Source: Papilionanthe hookeriana x Papilionanthe teres (lineage: Eukaryota; Streptophyta; Magnoliopsida; Asparagales; Orchidaceae). From it: DNA of 64,000 bases. A program made the position numbers and the translations under genes. The notes under the pieces were generated by a model, which ran no database searches, was not told the origin of the DNA, and saw only the letters and a program-made list of their open reading frames with translations. Where the stretch lies: assembly GCA_022702705.1 (NCBI GenBank), contig CM040428.1:60616155-60680154 (forward strand), written 5' to 3'. This document shows positions 24,521 through 37,471 of the stretch, in pieces; position 1 is the stretch's first letter, and each line of letters opens with the position of its first letter.

Positions 24521-25366
24521 ACATCACCTAAGACATAAAGAATTCAAAATAAATCTAAAATAACTTGAACACTATTCCAAATTTAAACCCATTAATTGAA
24601 ATTAACTTAAATTAAATCATTTGAACACCAATTTGCCCTCAAAAGCTTTGGTTATTATAACTCCTAAACAGAACATTAAATGAAATGTTACTTCACTTAT
24701 AGGACATTCAAACATCCTAGTTCACTGAGTAAGATAATAACAAAACTTAACTAAACCTCGGACGATTAATTCATTTGTATGATTAAATTCATTTGGACTT
24801 AAAACAATCCTATCAGTATTGAAAAGATGTTTAAGATTTGTCTTAAGCACTTCCTCGATATAATAGGATGTTTATAAGAACAATTGAATTTAATTGTTCT
24901 TTGATGAAGAAAATCATCTTCAAACCCAAAACACAAAGAACCTAGACGTCATAGGAAATGACTAGCTATAGAATTAGGAATTTGGTAGAAAATCATAACC
25001 CTTCCCTTAGCTTTACCTAGGAACTTGCTTAAATATTCTAATTGTGTTTTAAGTGCAGCTTGGAATGAAGGGAAGACCCTCCAGGTACGCTTTTATTTTA
25101 TTGCAATTTACTTTCTTGCAATTTACATTATTGCAACTTATTTAATCGCATTGCACTTACTTTTCTGTACGATAAACAACTCGTTGCATGAAAACCCACA
25201 CCTTTAGGATAGTCCCTAAAGCCGAAACCAAAACTAAATTAAAAGTCATCTGCGGATAAAATTCACCGCCACAACATTTCAAAATATAAAACAACTCAAA
25301 ATTTAATCACAAACAGAACACAAAACTACAATTACAACTAAATTAAAACGTCCTGTTGGATGTGTT

Positions 25367-25600
25367 GGCATCAATTTTTGATGTCATGAGTGTAGGGTGT
25401 CCACCTGCGTGACTCGGGATAGTCTACGACACGTTCGTAGCATCTGATAGTTCAGACACCCACCCGTGACCTTTCGGCGCGTGTTGAGGGGCACGTTGCT
25501 GAGGTCATGCGGCTAGGCTTTGGCTTTCGCTTAGGCGAAGGCCGGTCGGCATTTTTACACATCGGACGACTCTGGATGATGAAATAGACGACGCGAGTGA
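25367..25600 (+). repeat. LTR-start-like sequence
   Basis: TGTTGGCATCAATTTTTGA followed by GAGTGTAGGGTGTCCAC and CACCCACCCGTGACC parallels the minus-strand sequence that starts at 18045, in the same order and spacing. The two loci therefore share an LTR family in opposite orientation. Confidence 0.45.
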
Positions 25601-25678
25601 GCCCGGAACGTCGATTTTACCTAAAGAGATGTTTATTTCACTCCGAGGATTTATTCAACGAAAAAAGGACGGGAGAAT

Positions 25679-25680
<2 letters not shown>

Positions 25681-25729
<49 letters not shown>

Positions 25730-25871
25730 TATAATAAAAATACTATTATTGTTATTATATTATAATGAAATAAAACAAAAAAACTATTATCCCTTATCTT
25801 ATCTCTCGCGCGTGCCATAAGCTATCAATATATAAGTATATATATATATTTGTATATATATATATATATAA

Positions 25872-25910
<39 letters not shown>
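25681..25910. repeat. (ATT)n and (AT)n microsatellites
   Basis: An (AAT/ATT)n tract at 25681-25735 and interrupted (TA)n tracts at 25827-25907, separated by ordinary sequence. Confidence 0.9.
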
Positions 25911-25911
<1 letters not shown>

Positions 25912-26115
25912 CTCGCATGACTGCCTCTCTCATCTATCCCTTTCTCTCTCTCTTAGTTGTCCATTGCATGCAGCTACCAAAATAAGATAAGAAAAATAAT
26001 AATAAACAAAGTGAATCATATTCTATTGTATCAGCTCACGCATGCTGCTAAAAAAAAAGAATAAAAAAAAACCCATGCTGCTTAAAAAAAAAAAGTCATC
26101 CTATCCAGTAATAAC

Positions 26116-26444
26116 TCACGCATGGTTGCTCACGGGTTCTCCATCTCTTCCTGTACGGAGATAAGTTTTATCTCTACGCCCCCTCCACGAGCTGCAGGCC
26201 CCTGTCCCCTTCTGCTCTCGCGAGTGAAGACCATCCAGAGCGCTCCCTCGCTCATTCTCGCGACGACAACTCTTGCTCCTCGCCGGCGAACTTGGACGCC
26301 GGCGCCCTTCTCCTCTTCGCCGGAGAAGATTGCCGCTGCCCGAGCTCCTCCTATCGACGAGCTCCCTCCAACAGCCCTTGCTCATCTCTTCGTGCCACCC
26401 TCCAAACTCCGGTCAAGCTTGCCGCAACCTCCTCCTTTTGCGAG

Positions 26445-26516
<72 letters not shown>

Positions 26517-28080
26517 CTAGCCCTGCTCTCCGTATATATATATATATTTCTCTTTGGCCAACCCTGCTCGCCAGACCTCCTCTTCGCCGACGACATTTGG
26601 CCAACTTATCTCCTTGTTAACATCGAGTTAGTACGAACCAGCCCCACTCTCCCATGCAAAGCTCTGGATTTCGCATACTCCTTGCATTTCCTGTTCTGGT
26701 AGTGTGTTAACGGCGTGCTAGCTCCGACGTTTCTTCGTCTCACATCCCCGGTGCTTCGACGCTTTGCCGGATCACCTTGACGACGCAGACAGCGAGCAGC
26801 GTCGCTGTCCGAGGAGGTGCAAGGGCCTTCCACCTTTCGGGAAAGGCCTCCACCGACGCTTCTTCCCGTCGGCATCCTCGTGGGTTCCTCTCTTTCACTG
26901 GTGTCGAGCGACCCCCTCTCGAAGGTATACGTGCCAGTCTCATTTTCATATGATTTGATGTTTTATTTGCAAATACATTGCATACCTCCCTCATTTGCCT
27001 TCCTCGTGTTTCATTGCGAGATCTACCGAGAAGTGCACCTCTTGTCTCACTCGTTCTTGCTTTCCTTGTGTCATTGTGAGATCCGCCGGGAAGTGCATCT
27101 CATTAGCTCCCGCCTTCTTTCGTTACGAGGTACATGATCCATGGTCGTATTAGCGAGAAAGCGGCTTGGAGCGAGCAAAGAAAACGCGCCTTCAACCGCC
27201 ACGGTGGTGAGATCCCCTAAACTCCTAGCTGGCCCTAGGTTTAGTTCTGTGTAGGCGTGTGGGTTCGGTCGCCCACACGGGGTGCGTGCGCCGGCATGAG
27301 CCAGCGCGATGACGTGCATATGTGATGGATCGTTTATTTGCCTAGAGTTAGCCTTTATGTTAGGATTTCTTTTGCGTGGCCAAATACCTTCCGTAGAGCC
27401 GAGTGTCTCCCCTTTGTTGTGAGCCTTAGCACCAGTCCTGATGGGTAGGAGTCCCTCACTCCCCTTGCTCTGGATTCCTCGGTTTTACTTGGAGAAACTG
27501 AAAGGTCGGATTTGGCAAAGCGAGAGAAGCTTTGTAGGCGGCTCGCTTTGCAAAGTCCGGAGGAGTTCGCGAAATGGGGAAAGCTTTGCAGCTAACCCAT
27601 TTAGCGACGTCGTTGAGAGTTTTCCCCTCGGACATCCGGGGAGAAACTCCCCACATTTCCTCGCCAAAGCAAGAGGCGGCGACGCCGCACATCCATGGGT
27701 CTCAGCCCTAGGTTTCTCAGGCGAGGTCGTTAGTACGAGCGTGGCTCGCTATCACATGGGGTCACTTGCACCTCATTATTTGCATGTGTATGCCCTGCAT
27801 AGCATATCTCGCACCTATACATGCACTTGCACTCACTCTTGCATTTGCACCTTGCACTTACACTTGCATTTTGCACTTGCACCGATACCACTTGTGCCTT
27901 GATCGGTCGTCCCAGACCGGTCGGTACCACTTGTGCATCAACTGGCCACCCTAAACCAATTGTCACAACACTTTGGTTCGACCGACCACCATAGTTCGGT
28001 CCACCGACCACCTGCACCACTGCATGTTGTGTATGTTCATTTGCATGATCATTTGCATGTTCACCTACCTATATTGCATA
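26116..28080. other. GC-richer non-coding part of the insert
   Basis: Many overlapping ORFs occur on both strands because stops are rare at this composition, but none has a domain I recognise. 27760-27890 is a low-complexity run of TTGCACTTGCA-type words. Confidence 0.4.
26449..26515. repeat. Compound (AC)n(AT)n microsatellite
   Basis: A perfect (AC)n run of about 30 bp passes directly into a perfect (AT)n run of about 37 bp. It makes THTHTH and IYIYIY strings in the overlapping ORFs, which should not be read as proteins. Confidence 0.95.
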
Positions 28081-28086
28081 TCCTGA

Positions 28087-28331
28087 GGTCACTGCCGCTT
28101 CGGCATACCTCTTCGGGCCACTGCCGCCACGGCACGCCCATCCTTTTGGTCACTGCCGCCCCGGCATACCTCCTCGGGCCCCTGTCTCCACGATATGCCC
28201 ATCCTTCGGGTCACTGCCTCCACGGCACGCCCACCTTCGGGTCACTGCCGCTACGGCACACCCATTTGTTAGGGCTGCTGCCTCCACGGCATGCCCATCC
28301 TTTCCCGAGTCATTGTTCCACGGTACACTCA
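28087..28331 (+). repeat. About 31-bp tandem minisatellite, roughly eight degenerate units
   Basis: Successive units follow the pattern GGTCACTGCCGCCACGGCA then YRCCCATCCTTC. Variant units alternate CATACCTC with CACGCCCATCC endings. Unit length varies from 28 to 33 bp. Confidence 0.8.
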
Positions 28332-28439
28332 TCACTTCTGTCACATGACTGTCTTCATTTGCATTTGCATGTTTACATGGTAGCGAGCCAGGCTCGTTAG
28401 GAGAGTGACCCCGTGTCATTCGCGATGCCTTAACGAGCA

Positions 28440-31400
28440 TTGCTTGCTGGGTTGATCCCAATGAGCAATGCGAGTCAAGTCATCGGGATTGACACGAGTA
28501 TGACTGTGCTAAGGATCCAATGGATCTAACTCATGTCACCCTTCTTCGTGACGCCCTTTAGATCCTTTAGATCTTTAGATCGGGGCCGGTGCGGCGATCC
28601 CGTCAAAGTCATACTATACCCAGACTTACCACGCACTTAGACACTAGGTTAATGCACTCTTCGTTAGATGGTGTGCTAGGCTAGGATTAGGATGCTAGGT
28701 AGTCTTTTTGATGTCTGGCTATTGTTCTTTGATGAATTGGTTGCCCTAGCCAGGTATCCTTCTTCTGCACTGTGATTATGATGTGACTGCATGCTGCATA
28801 TGTATGATAGTGTGTTAGGGCGCTTTTCTGCAGGGAGTCATGCCTCTATGTGCACACAGGTACCGCTATGGGGGGAGCAAGTAATGATTTCTGATAATCT
28901 GCTTGCAGGTGCTATTTAGCTCCCCCACTTATAAGGCATGACTCATTATACGTCATATGCATGTGAGCATTCCCGCTAATACTTGTTTTCATGCAGGATT
29001 GAGTCTTTTCTTTTCTTATGTACTTTTAGAGTCTAGGAGAGTCTTGTAGCGAAATAAGATACGGGCATGGGTTCCGAGGCGCTTTAAAGCTAGAACCACG
29101 TGGAGGGGACCAGGAGCAGATGCTCGTGCCACGTATCTTAATTCTGCATTTTTATATTGTTGTATAGAATTAGGACCGGACATGTATATGCGGAGTCCGG
29201 CCGCTTTTATTGCTTTTCCTGGGATATGTCGCCGGTCCAGCGGCATTTTGGCCTCTTTTAATTTATTATGGAGTGCTTTCTTTCTTGTTTTTATTGCATA
29301 TTTGCATGTCTGCATGTGTTTTCCTTGTTTCTTTCTGTGATCTGGGACTTCACGATACCATTTAGCCTCTTTAAGGACCCTAAAATTGTAAGCTTTATAT
29401 ATTAATAATCCTAATAAAATATTCAAGATAAATGAATTTTAGGATTAAAATATTCAAGATTTTAAAATCTGCACTTTTACTTTCTTGCATGGCCTTCGGG
29501 CCGGATTTTAAATGGGTTGCATTGCATGGCTATCACCCAAGTCATACTAATAGGGCCTCCACATTATTTAAAGACCGCTCTGAGATAACTCGCATTCATA
29601 TTTGCATGTCCCGAGGAGGAGTCCCCGTGCTTCTCCAACCCGACCGGCCCGACATACCTTTATAGGTGGTTGTCTGAGTGCGCCTAGGGTGTTAGAAGGC
29701 TCCCAGGCCCGGACGGGGTGTAAGTCCTTTTGTTTGGAGCGTTTCCGGCTTTGTAGGCCGAACCTCTCTTCCTCTTCTTTCTCGAGGCATCTTTGCCGCT
29801 TTGGCGAGTGTGAGACCCACCTCTTGGAGCTCCGGCTTATAGTCATAGGATAGAGTTTCCTTCCTCCGACCTTAGGGCTACCGAGGCCTCCGTGGATAAT
29901 GCGATTCTTGGATTGTCGACCGGGGATCTCGGGACTTCGTCGGGTCGACTACCTTCACGACCGGGTAGACTTAGGGTCCTACTGCTTGGGATGACGGGTC
30001 TGTGGTACCCCGACTTGGCTACCTCTACCCCTTAAGGATTACTCCTCCCTTCCTTTGACTACCCCTATTGAGCCCTTTCGCTCCTTGACTTCGTTGATAC
30101 CATTTTGACGGCCCGATACCGATGAGCTGCCACCCGTTTGGGATACGACGATTTGTCCTCTGCCCTTATGGCCCGGATGTGCTTTGACGTGTTGGGATAT
30201 CCCCGTCGAGATGATTTAGGTTATTCTGTGGGTCTCGTATGCTGATGAGTCCATTACCCGGACCGTGAGAGACTCACTCTCTTCCCGTAGTCCAGCGGGA
30301 GCTTTGAAAGCATCGTGGCGTTCCCACACGGAATAACCTTCCTTTGAGTACCTATTGCCCCAGGTTCATGATACTATAAGTGAAACTCCTTTTATCGAGA
30401 GTATTCTTGGGTACCCCCAAGATGTAATTAACCAAGTGGGATACGTCCCCTTGGGAGTGCTCTTGACCCCAGAACAGGCACCTACACCTGACTCTCTGGT
30501 TATGGGTAGTCTACGTAGGCATTCTTTCGCGAATATCGGTTTAAGGTGCTTTTTCGCCCGAACTTATTTGAGTGGACACTCTTAACCTATCCTCGCGAGG
30601 TTTATTGCACGTAGGCTCTCCACGTTTTACGTTTTCTCTTGTTTGTCGCATTGTCGTATGTCCCTTCTTATTCGGTTCCTCTCCTCTTCGAATCACTTAT
30701 CTAATTCGGGTGGGAGATTTATTCGAATGTGGGAAGTATACGATGATCGACAGACTGGCGACTCCTTCTAAAATAAAAGAGAGAAAAACGAACGAAAACA
30801 TGATGATCGGGAATACCTCGGATGATGTAACCTACGTGTTGCTAACGGGATTTCCCACGGTCTAAATGAAAGTGTGGAACTCATTCAGTTGAGTTTAGTA
30901 AATTCATCTGGACTAAGTGAATCTGATAAAAATAATGATGCCGGAAGGATGGAACCGTGGGATCTTAACCGGTGTCGTTATAATCAACTTTAAGATTTGT
31001 TTTAATTAAAACACAAAAACACTTGGTAATTAAGAAGTTCTCTAAACCAAAACACTTTTCTCATCCCCTAATTTATGACTTCTATAACTAAACCTCTGCA
31101 ACAACAAGGAGCTCGGAGCATGGTGGGCAGCACGACCATCGTCATCAGCAAAACCTGAGTCAACTTCAGCAAAACTTTCCTAGAAATAAATAACAAAGTC
31201 ATAGGACTTCGAGGTAGTTTGCCTAGTGCAACATAAATCCTCAACTCTTCGTTAGGCATTTACCTTGTAAATTAAGCCCTAACCGGTCTTAGGATTCTGA
31301 GGTAGTCATCTGATACGACATAAACCCTCACATTTTCAAGGCTATTTGTATGATTCTATCATATAAATATAAGCCCTAATTAATTAAAATTGGCAATATC

Positions 31401-32085
31401 AAAATATTAAACAAACATTAGGACTTTTCTAAATCCAAGCCAAACAATAGGAAGTCGGGAAATTACCGAAGTTGGCTTCGAATCTGTAATTTCTCCTACT
31501 TTTCTTCCTTTGAATTCCCAAAACAAAATGTTCCAAACTTGATCCATTCCCTGTTGAAATTCCAAAATTCAATCCTTTGAAAACTTAAACTTTGAAATTC
31601 TTGAGAGCGAACTACCGATTATTATCGAGAGTTTTCTTAGGTGATTCTCGTCACTTAAGATGTAATTAACTATAGGGGCTTGCCCTTATAGGGAATTTTA
31701 AAGAACCTAGGTAATATAAACCCTGTTTAATGTTTTCATATTAAGCAGGGGAATTTGTCGGCACATAAAATTGGTTCGCAGACCAAACGAATGTCACAAA
31801 TCTTTTAGTTTATTTAATCGAGCCCCACCATCAAGCAGTGTGTCTATCCTTAGGGATAGATACACGGTTTGGAGTGCGGTGCTCGTTTATATAAACTATT
31901 TGGGATGTGAGATCGGTTTGATTTCATATCTTAAAATTTTCAAATTTAAAATTATTTTTAAAATCAAATACTACTTTTCAAATTATATATATTTAAACTA
32001 AATTTAAAATCTTAAAATTCGCCAACAATTTCTGTTAGGCGACCCCTTTTCTAAATACAACACACAACCTAAAAATATGCCGGCA
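28440..32085. other. Right part of the insert, no coding sequence recognised
   Basis: The ORFs at 30355-30585 and 30572-30865 on the plus strand and at 29016-29426 and 29568-29846 on the minus strand show no family resemblance. 31000-32085 becomes AT-rich and ends in the insertion boundary TATGCCGGCA. Confidence 0.35.
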
Positions 32086-32090
32086 ACAAC

Positions 32091-32453
32091 AAGATTTATG
32101 ATAATTTTATATATTAATTGATTATTACTATTAAAATCAATGACATAAGTTAGTAATCTTTATTCATTTTAGGGGTTATATGAGTTACAAAAATAAATAT
32201 CATAAGTTATGACATATGTTTAAATAAATAACATTTATTTTCATGAGTTAAAAAATTGAATAACTTAAGTTATCATATATTATGACATAAGTTATGAGTT
32301 AATAAAACAAATAACTTAAGTTACCATGAGTTATAAAAATAAATAACTTAAGTTATCATTTATTATAACATAAGTTATGAGTTAAGAAAAAAAACTTATG
32401 TTATCATGAGTTATAAAATAAATGACATAAGTTATTAAAATAAATGTGAGCCA
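32091..32453 (-). repeat. Copia 3' LTR, inner part
   Basis: Starting at AAGATTTATGATAATTT this resumes the LTR exactly where 19201 stops, matching 37760-38053. It is rich in short ATAACTTAAGTTATCAT / CATAAGTTATGA repeats, of which it has more copies than the other LTR, explaining the length difference. It ends AAATGTGAGCCA (AAATGTGCGTCA in the other LTR). Confidence 0.85.
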
Positions 32454-32814
32454 CATATATAAATTTAATATTATCTCACTTGTCTCACTTAATTTTAATA
32501 GTTCATAGCATACTACACAAAATGTAAGATAAATCTTTTTTTTATATTGGTTAAATCATAAAATAATTTAATAAGTATGAAATTAATATGAATCATGACA
32601 ATTGTGCATCAATTTATCGACACAGTCCCTTCCATGTATCACAATATCAATTATATGCTTAGCATAATGAGAATTAACATCATAGTCCCAAAATGTCGAT
32701 TAAACGACAAAACTTGTTGAACATCATGCAACATAAAGTGTACACTAACGATAAAAATAAAATTTATAAATATCAGAAACAAGAAAAATTGAGTCCAGAA
32801 TGTCAAAGTGCACA

Positions 32815-34300
32815 AAACTAATAAAAGAGTTTTAGTAATGTCCATTCTCACGACATGTTCGTTAAATGTCTTTGATGACAACCCTTTTGTTAAAGGATCA
32901 GCAATCATGAGTTTGGTGTTAATATAATCAATTGACACCCTATGCTTATAAACTTCTTCCTTAACAATAAGGTATTTTAATTCCAATGTGTTTAACCTCT
33001 TCAGAATACTTATCGTTTTTTTAAAGAAGACTTCTGCGGAGTTATCACAGTAAATTTTTAGCAGATTGTCAATATTGTCGACAATTCCAAGTCTAAAAAT
33101 AAATTCACAGCCATAAACCCTGAATTATAACTTCGAAGCAATCAACAAATTCAACATTTATAGTGCAAGAAGCTGTGATAGTCTCCTTTGCACATTTCCA
33201 TGAGATTACTCCGTCAACCAAAAAGAACAGATAGTCAAATGTTGATTTTATGGTATCAACACATCTAACAAAATTTGAATCTGAATATCCTATCACTTTA
33301 AGATCTTTAGATATTCTATAAGCGAGCATGTGATCTTTTGTTCATTGTAAATGCCTCAAAACTTTCATTGCAACTTTCCAATGATCTATTCCTGAATTAC
33401 TTTGATATCTGCTCATCATCCCGACAACAAAGCTAATGTCCGATCTGGTATAAGTCTGAGCATACATTAAGCTTCCAAAACATAGATGCATAAGAAATTT
33501 TTTCCATTTGTTTATGTTTTAAATCATTATTTGGACACTCCATTTGTTTATGGTACAAGTCTAAATTTATCTCCTTTTTGAATTGAAGCAACATTTGTTT
33601 AGCACCCTTCCATATTGAATTTCTTAAGAACTCTTTCGATATATGTTTTTTGAGACAACCCTAACAATCCTTTTGATCTATCACGAAATATTTTAATTCC
33701 AATTACATAGGATGTCTCACTTATATCTTTCATTTCAAAGTTCTTAGAGAGAAAATTTTTTATTTCATATAATAAGTCAAGATCATTAGTAGCCAGCAAG
33801 ATGTCATCAACATACAAAACTAGATATATGATCTCTCTCTCACTGTCCTTTAGATATATACACTGATTAACAATATTTTCTTTAAATCCAAAGGACATAA
33901 TAGTATCATTGAACTTAAGATATCATTATCGGGAAGCTTGTTTAAGTCTGTATATATATTTCTTAAGTTTGCACACCATGTGTTCCTTTCCTTCAACCGA
34001 AAATCCTTCAGGTTGACTCATGTAGACCTCTTCATCTAAATTCTAATTCAGAAAGGTAATTTTCATATCCATTTGGTGTAACTCCAAATCAAAATGAGTT
34101 ACTAGTGTCATGATAATTTTAAATGAATCTTTCTTAGAATCTGGAGAAAATATTTCTTTATAGTCAATGTCATCTTTCTAAGTGAAATCTTTGGCAACAA
34201 GTCTAGCTTTATATCATTCAATATTGTCATTCGAGTCGCACTTAGTCTTAAAGACCCATTTACACCTGAATCTTTTACAACCTTCAAGAAATTCAATGAT
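32815..34300 (-). pseudogene. Copia reverse transcriptase and RNase H remnants
   Basis: Reading down the minus strand, RT segments include YLVLYVDDILLATND (33830-33790), carrying the intact YVDD catalytic motif, and KNFEMKDISETSYVIGI. They are followed by RNase H pieces: GYSDSNFVRCVDTIKST (catalytic Asp in SDSNF), ISWKCAKETITAS, IYCDNSAEVFFKK, and LELKYLIVKEEV with ADPLTKGL at the C-terminus. The pieces lie in different frames with stops between them. RT would copy element RNA into cDNA and RNase H would degrade the RNA strand. The YVDD segment is the best-preserved part. Confidence 0.85.
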
Positions 34301-34591
34301 ATCTCAGACTTTGTTGTGATCCGTCGATTTCAACTCATCATTCATTGCATCTAACCATTTAGAAGAATTTTCAATTTTATGGTTAGTGAAAATGAACTGG
34401 ATCTTCATTGACTCCAAGTCAAATTAATACTCGTGTAGATAAACCACATGATCTTCTGAAATAGAAGACAGTTTTTGTCTTTAATATTTTCTAGGTGCTA
34501 CTTCATGTGGTTCATCTAATGTAGGTTCATTAGTGACAGTATCGTTGTGAGGTGTTTGATCATTTATTTGTTGTTTCCGTAAGTTGTCAAA

Positions 34592-36015
34592 CTATTCACC
34601 AACTATAGAAATAAGAACTTGAGAAGAAATTTTGGGTAAAGGAACTTGAACCCTAATTTCGTGGATCTCTACTTTACGTGGTTCCAAACTCCCACCAACT
34701 TCACCATTTTCAATAAATTTAGCATTTCCAGCTTTAATAATTCTTGTACTATGGTTATGAAAATAAAATCTATGCCCTTTAAATTTTTCTGGATAACCAA
34801 TGAAAAAATCACTTATGGTTCTTGAGTCCAATTTCTTTTCATGTGGATTATATATCATTTATTTCTGTCGGACAACCCCAAATATGGAGGTGCCTTAAAG
34901 TATGTTTTCTTCTTGTCTATAGTTCAAAAGAAGTATTTGTAACTGCCTTACTAGGAATTTTGTTTAACAAATTTTTAACAGTCTTTAAGACATGCATCCA
35001 CAATGATGAGGGTAAAGAATAATTACTCATGATACTCCTAACCATTTCCATTATAGTACAGTTTCGTTTTTCAATAACACCATTTTGTTGTGTTGTTTGT
35101 GGCATAGTGTACTGAGCACATATGTCATTAGTTTGAAGAAATTTAGCAAATGGACCTGGACATTATCCAGATTCATCATAACTTCCATAATATTCACTGT
35201 CTCTATCGGACTTGATAATTTTTATTTCTTGTCTAATTATCTCTCAACCTCAGTTATATACACCTTTAAGACATTTACACTTGAGATTTTTGATGCAGTA
35301 AGTAGACATACTCATAATGTGAAAATTCATCAATAAATGTGATAAAATATTTCTCTTCACCAAAAGATGAAACATCGAAAGGTCTACAAATATCAGTGTG
35401 TATAATTTCAAGGAGCTGTGTGCTTCTTGTGGCGGCTTCTTAAGTGTGTGATTTGTGTGCTTTCCTTTAATACAATCCACACAGATACCAAGATCAGGAA
35501 AATCCAATTCATTAATGATTTCATTCTTTACTAATATTTTAATTCTCTCTTTCGATATATGACGCAAAAGTTTATGCCACAAATAAGATGAACTATCATT
35601 CATAAAACTACATTTAGTACCAATATTATGATGCAAAATCATGAGAGTCTCAGTGAAAAAGTTATCAAGTTTAGGCTTATGTAGGCCATCATAAAGAATA
35701 CCATAACCTATGAGATGATTGTGTTTAAACAAACAGAAACAACCATTTCCAAATTTAAAGGAGTATCCAATATAAACAAGTTTAGACAATGAAATCAAGT
35801 TACTAGAAACAGAAGGGATATGAAGTGTTTGAAAAAGGTCTAAATGATGTCAAATATCTAAAATCAACTAATAGGTTCCAATAACTTCAACTGGTGCTTT
35901 GACTCGGTTTCCCATGAAGACAAACTTTTTATTTGAGTTGTAAAGAATCCCTGCATTGTATTAGAAACATGAGTGGTACAACCAAAATCAATTCACTAAG
36001 TATTATAAGGATCTT
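34592..36015 (-). pseudogene. Copia protease and integrase remnants
   Basis: The protease region reads IDFGCTTHVSNTMQGF near 36000-35950, against the usual IDSGAT.H, so the catalytic DSG is DFG. The GAG-pre-integrase region follows: LSKLVYIGYSFKFGNGCF, then LWHKLLRHISKERI and CVDCIKGKHT, containing the H-H-C-C zinc-binding pattern (35798-35250). Integrase core remnants read PQTTQQNGVIEKRN and LWMHVLKTVKNLLNKIPSK (35105-34917). The C-terminal region reads YNPHEKKLDSRTISDFFIGY (34858-34592). Frames are interrupted throughout. Confidence 0.85.
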
Positions 36016-36069
36016 CTGCTAATTTTGATTCGAAATATACAGAAATACAAGGTTTACTTTTTTTTCGAA

Positions 36070-36526
36070 CAAATTTTTGCGCTTTTGACACTCATTTTGA
36101 TAGTGTCAAGACTTTCTGCAAAAGTGACATTTAATTCATTTATGTTCCTCTTTTTGAATTGGAGCAGACAACACATTAATCTTTAGTGATCCTTGCTTGC
36201 CCTTTTCATTCTTCTTTCCATATTTATTTATAGCTCTTCTTCGAGACCCATGAGATTAATTGAGTGATTTGCTCATTTCTTAAGCCTTGCTTCCTCTTGA
36301 ATGAACATACATTGTAGTGCATTCACATTTTACTTGTTTTTCATATATTGTAGTTCATGTGAAATGGATCATACTCAGGAGGCGAGTTAATGATAAATTG
36401 CACGAGAAAAATTTCATTCACTTCCATTCCCAAAGTCTTAAGTATTGTTGCTATGTTCTTCATTTCAACGACATGCTCATGCATAGTACGAGAACCATCA
36501 AATTTTATGTTGGTTAACGTACTCAA
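36070..36526 (-). pseudogene. Copia gag remnant with CCHC zinc knuckle
   Basis: The 36526-36341 frame reads LTNIKFDGSRTMHEHVVEM, followed by LKTLGMEV and FLVQFIINSPPEYDPF, matching copia UBN2-type Gag (homologs: 'KYDG...EHI.EM...A..LK.L...V...FLV.FILNSLP..F.PF'). Further down the minus strand, near 36135-36090, comes KCHFCRKS, a stop, then HYQNEC, a CX2CX4HX4C knuckle with an in-frame stop. Gag binds and packages element RNA; this copy is broken. Confidence 0.8.
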
Positions 36527-37457
36527 TAGTGTCCCAACAAGAGACTTATCAATAGAGTCAGACTAAGAACAATTCTCAGCAAATTTCATAAATTCCTTAG
36601 CTCTTTTAGTGTTAGAAAATGTACACTTTATATTGTTTGCTACAGTCATTTGCATAAATATTAAGCTCAATCTGTTCGATTTTTTCTAAGTTTTATAGAA
36701 ATATATTTGCTCAGCACTGCTATAATTAGTAAGAGCAGGGGGGTTTTTAGTCGTGAGTGTCAAAACAAGATCCAAAAGATCAAGGTAAAACTGAACTTGC
36801 TCACGCCATTCAGAGAAATTAAGCCCATTGAAAGTTTGAACATATGTAGCTTGCGAATGAAGAGAAACAAGACATTAATGCATCAAACATTAAATTTACA
36901 TAGATATTCATATAAAATCAGATTAAAATAATAATTATAATAATAATAGTGTATTTAAATCTTCTTTGGGTGATATAACAATATACGAGAATAAACATAA
37001 TTGATGCTTGACTTAAAGTTAATAATTGGTAATTGTTTATACTTAAATTAGATATGTCTATTATCTTTGGATATATAAACACATCTTAACTAATTATATA
37101 AATAAACTACAATTATATTCAAAGATTATAAAACAAATGATCAATCTTAGTGCGATACAAAAATATTTTATAATTAATGAATTTTAATATTTTCGTAATA
37201 AAATATTAAATTATTTCATAACAAGCATCACATACTCGTGAGTAATTAAATTTATTTAATTTGACATATATTAAATTTACTTATTTGGTCACTCTGGTGA
37301 CTAATAAATTAAATATAACATCGACATCAAATAAATAATAAATTCAATCACATCAATTTATTTTAGTGATATAATTCAAGATCTAATTCACAACGAAACT
37401 TTTGATACAATTAACATAAATAAATTTATATGAAAAATCATAAATTTAGTAATCAAG
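36527..37457. other. Copia upstream gag and 5' leader
   Basis: AT-rich sequence between the gag core and the primer-binding site. Degenerate N-terminal gag is likely at 36527-36720; the rest is untranslated leader with no other feature seen. Confidence 0.4.
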
Positions 37458-37469
37458 GCTCTGATATCA
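37458..37469 (-). promoter_or_regulatory. Primer-binding site, initiator Met tRNA type
   Basis: The minus strand reads TGATATCAGAGC two bases inside the 5' LTR; the usual copia primer-binding site complementary to initiator tRNA-Met is TGGTATCAGAGC (11 of 12 identical). Confidence 0.75.
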
Positions 37470-37471
37470 CA

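Larger units (their letters stand above)
19202..32085. mobile_element. 12.9 kb insertion with no recognisable coding capacity (LARD-like)
   Basis: The insert begins TGTTGACCTCATTTTTGATG and ends TATGCCGGCA, and is flanked by ACAAC on both sides (19197-19201 and 32086-32090), inside an LTR whose sister copy is uninterrupted. TG...CA ends and a 5-bp duplication fit an LTR retrotransposon. No gag, protease, RT or integrase could be read in any frame. A second LTR-start-like sequence lies inside at 25367, so the block may itself be composite. I could not align a pair of LTRs; weak resemblance exists between about 24700-25300 and 30850-32085. Long non-coding LTR derivatives (LARDs) or non-autonomous Tat/Ogre relatives are the likeliest class. 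Confidence 0.55.

Noticed and set aside
26116..26620. Several overlapping ORFs with Thr-His and Ile-Tyr repeats
   Set aside because: The repeats are translations of the (AC)n(AT)n microsatellite, and the rest has no recognisable domain.
27933..28461. 155-codon plus and 103-codon minus ORFs
   Set aside because: Both run through the 31-bp minisatellite; periodic peptides follow from the DNA repeat.
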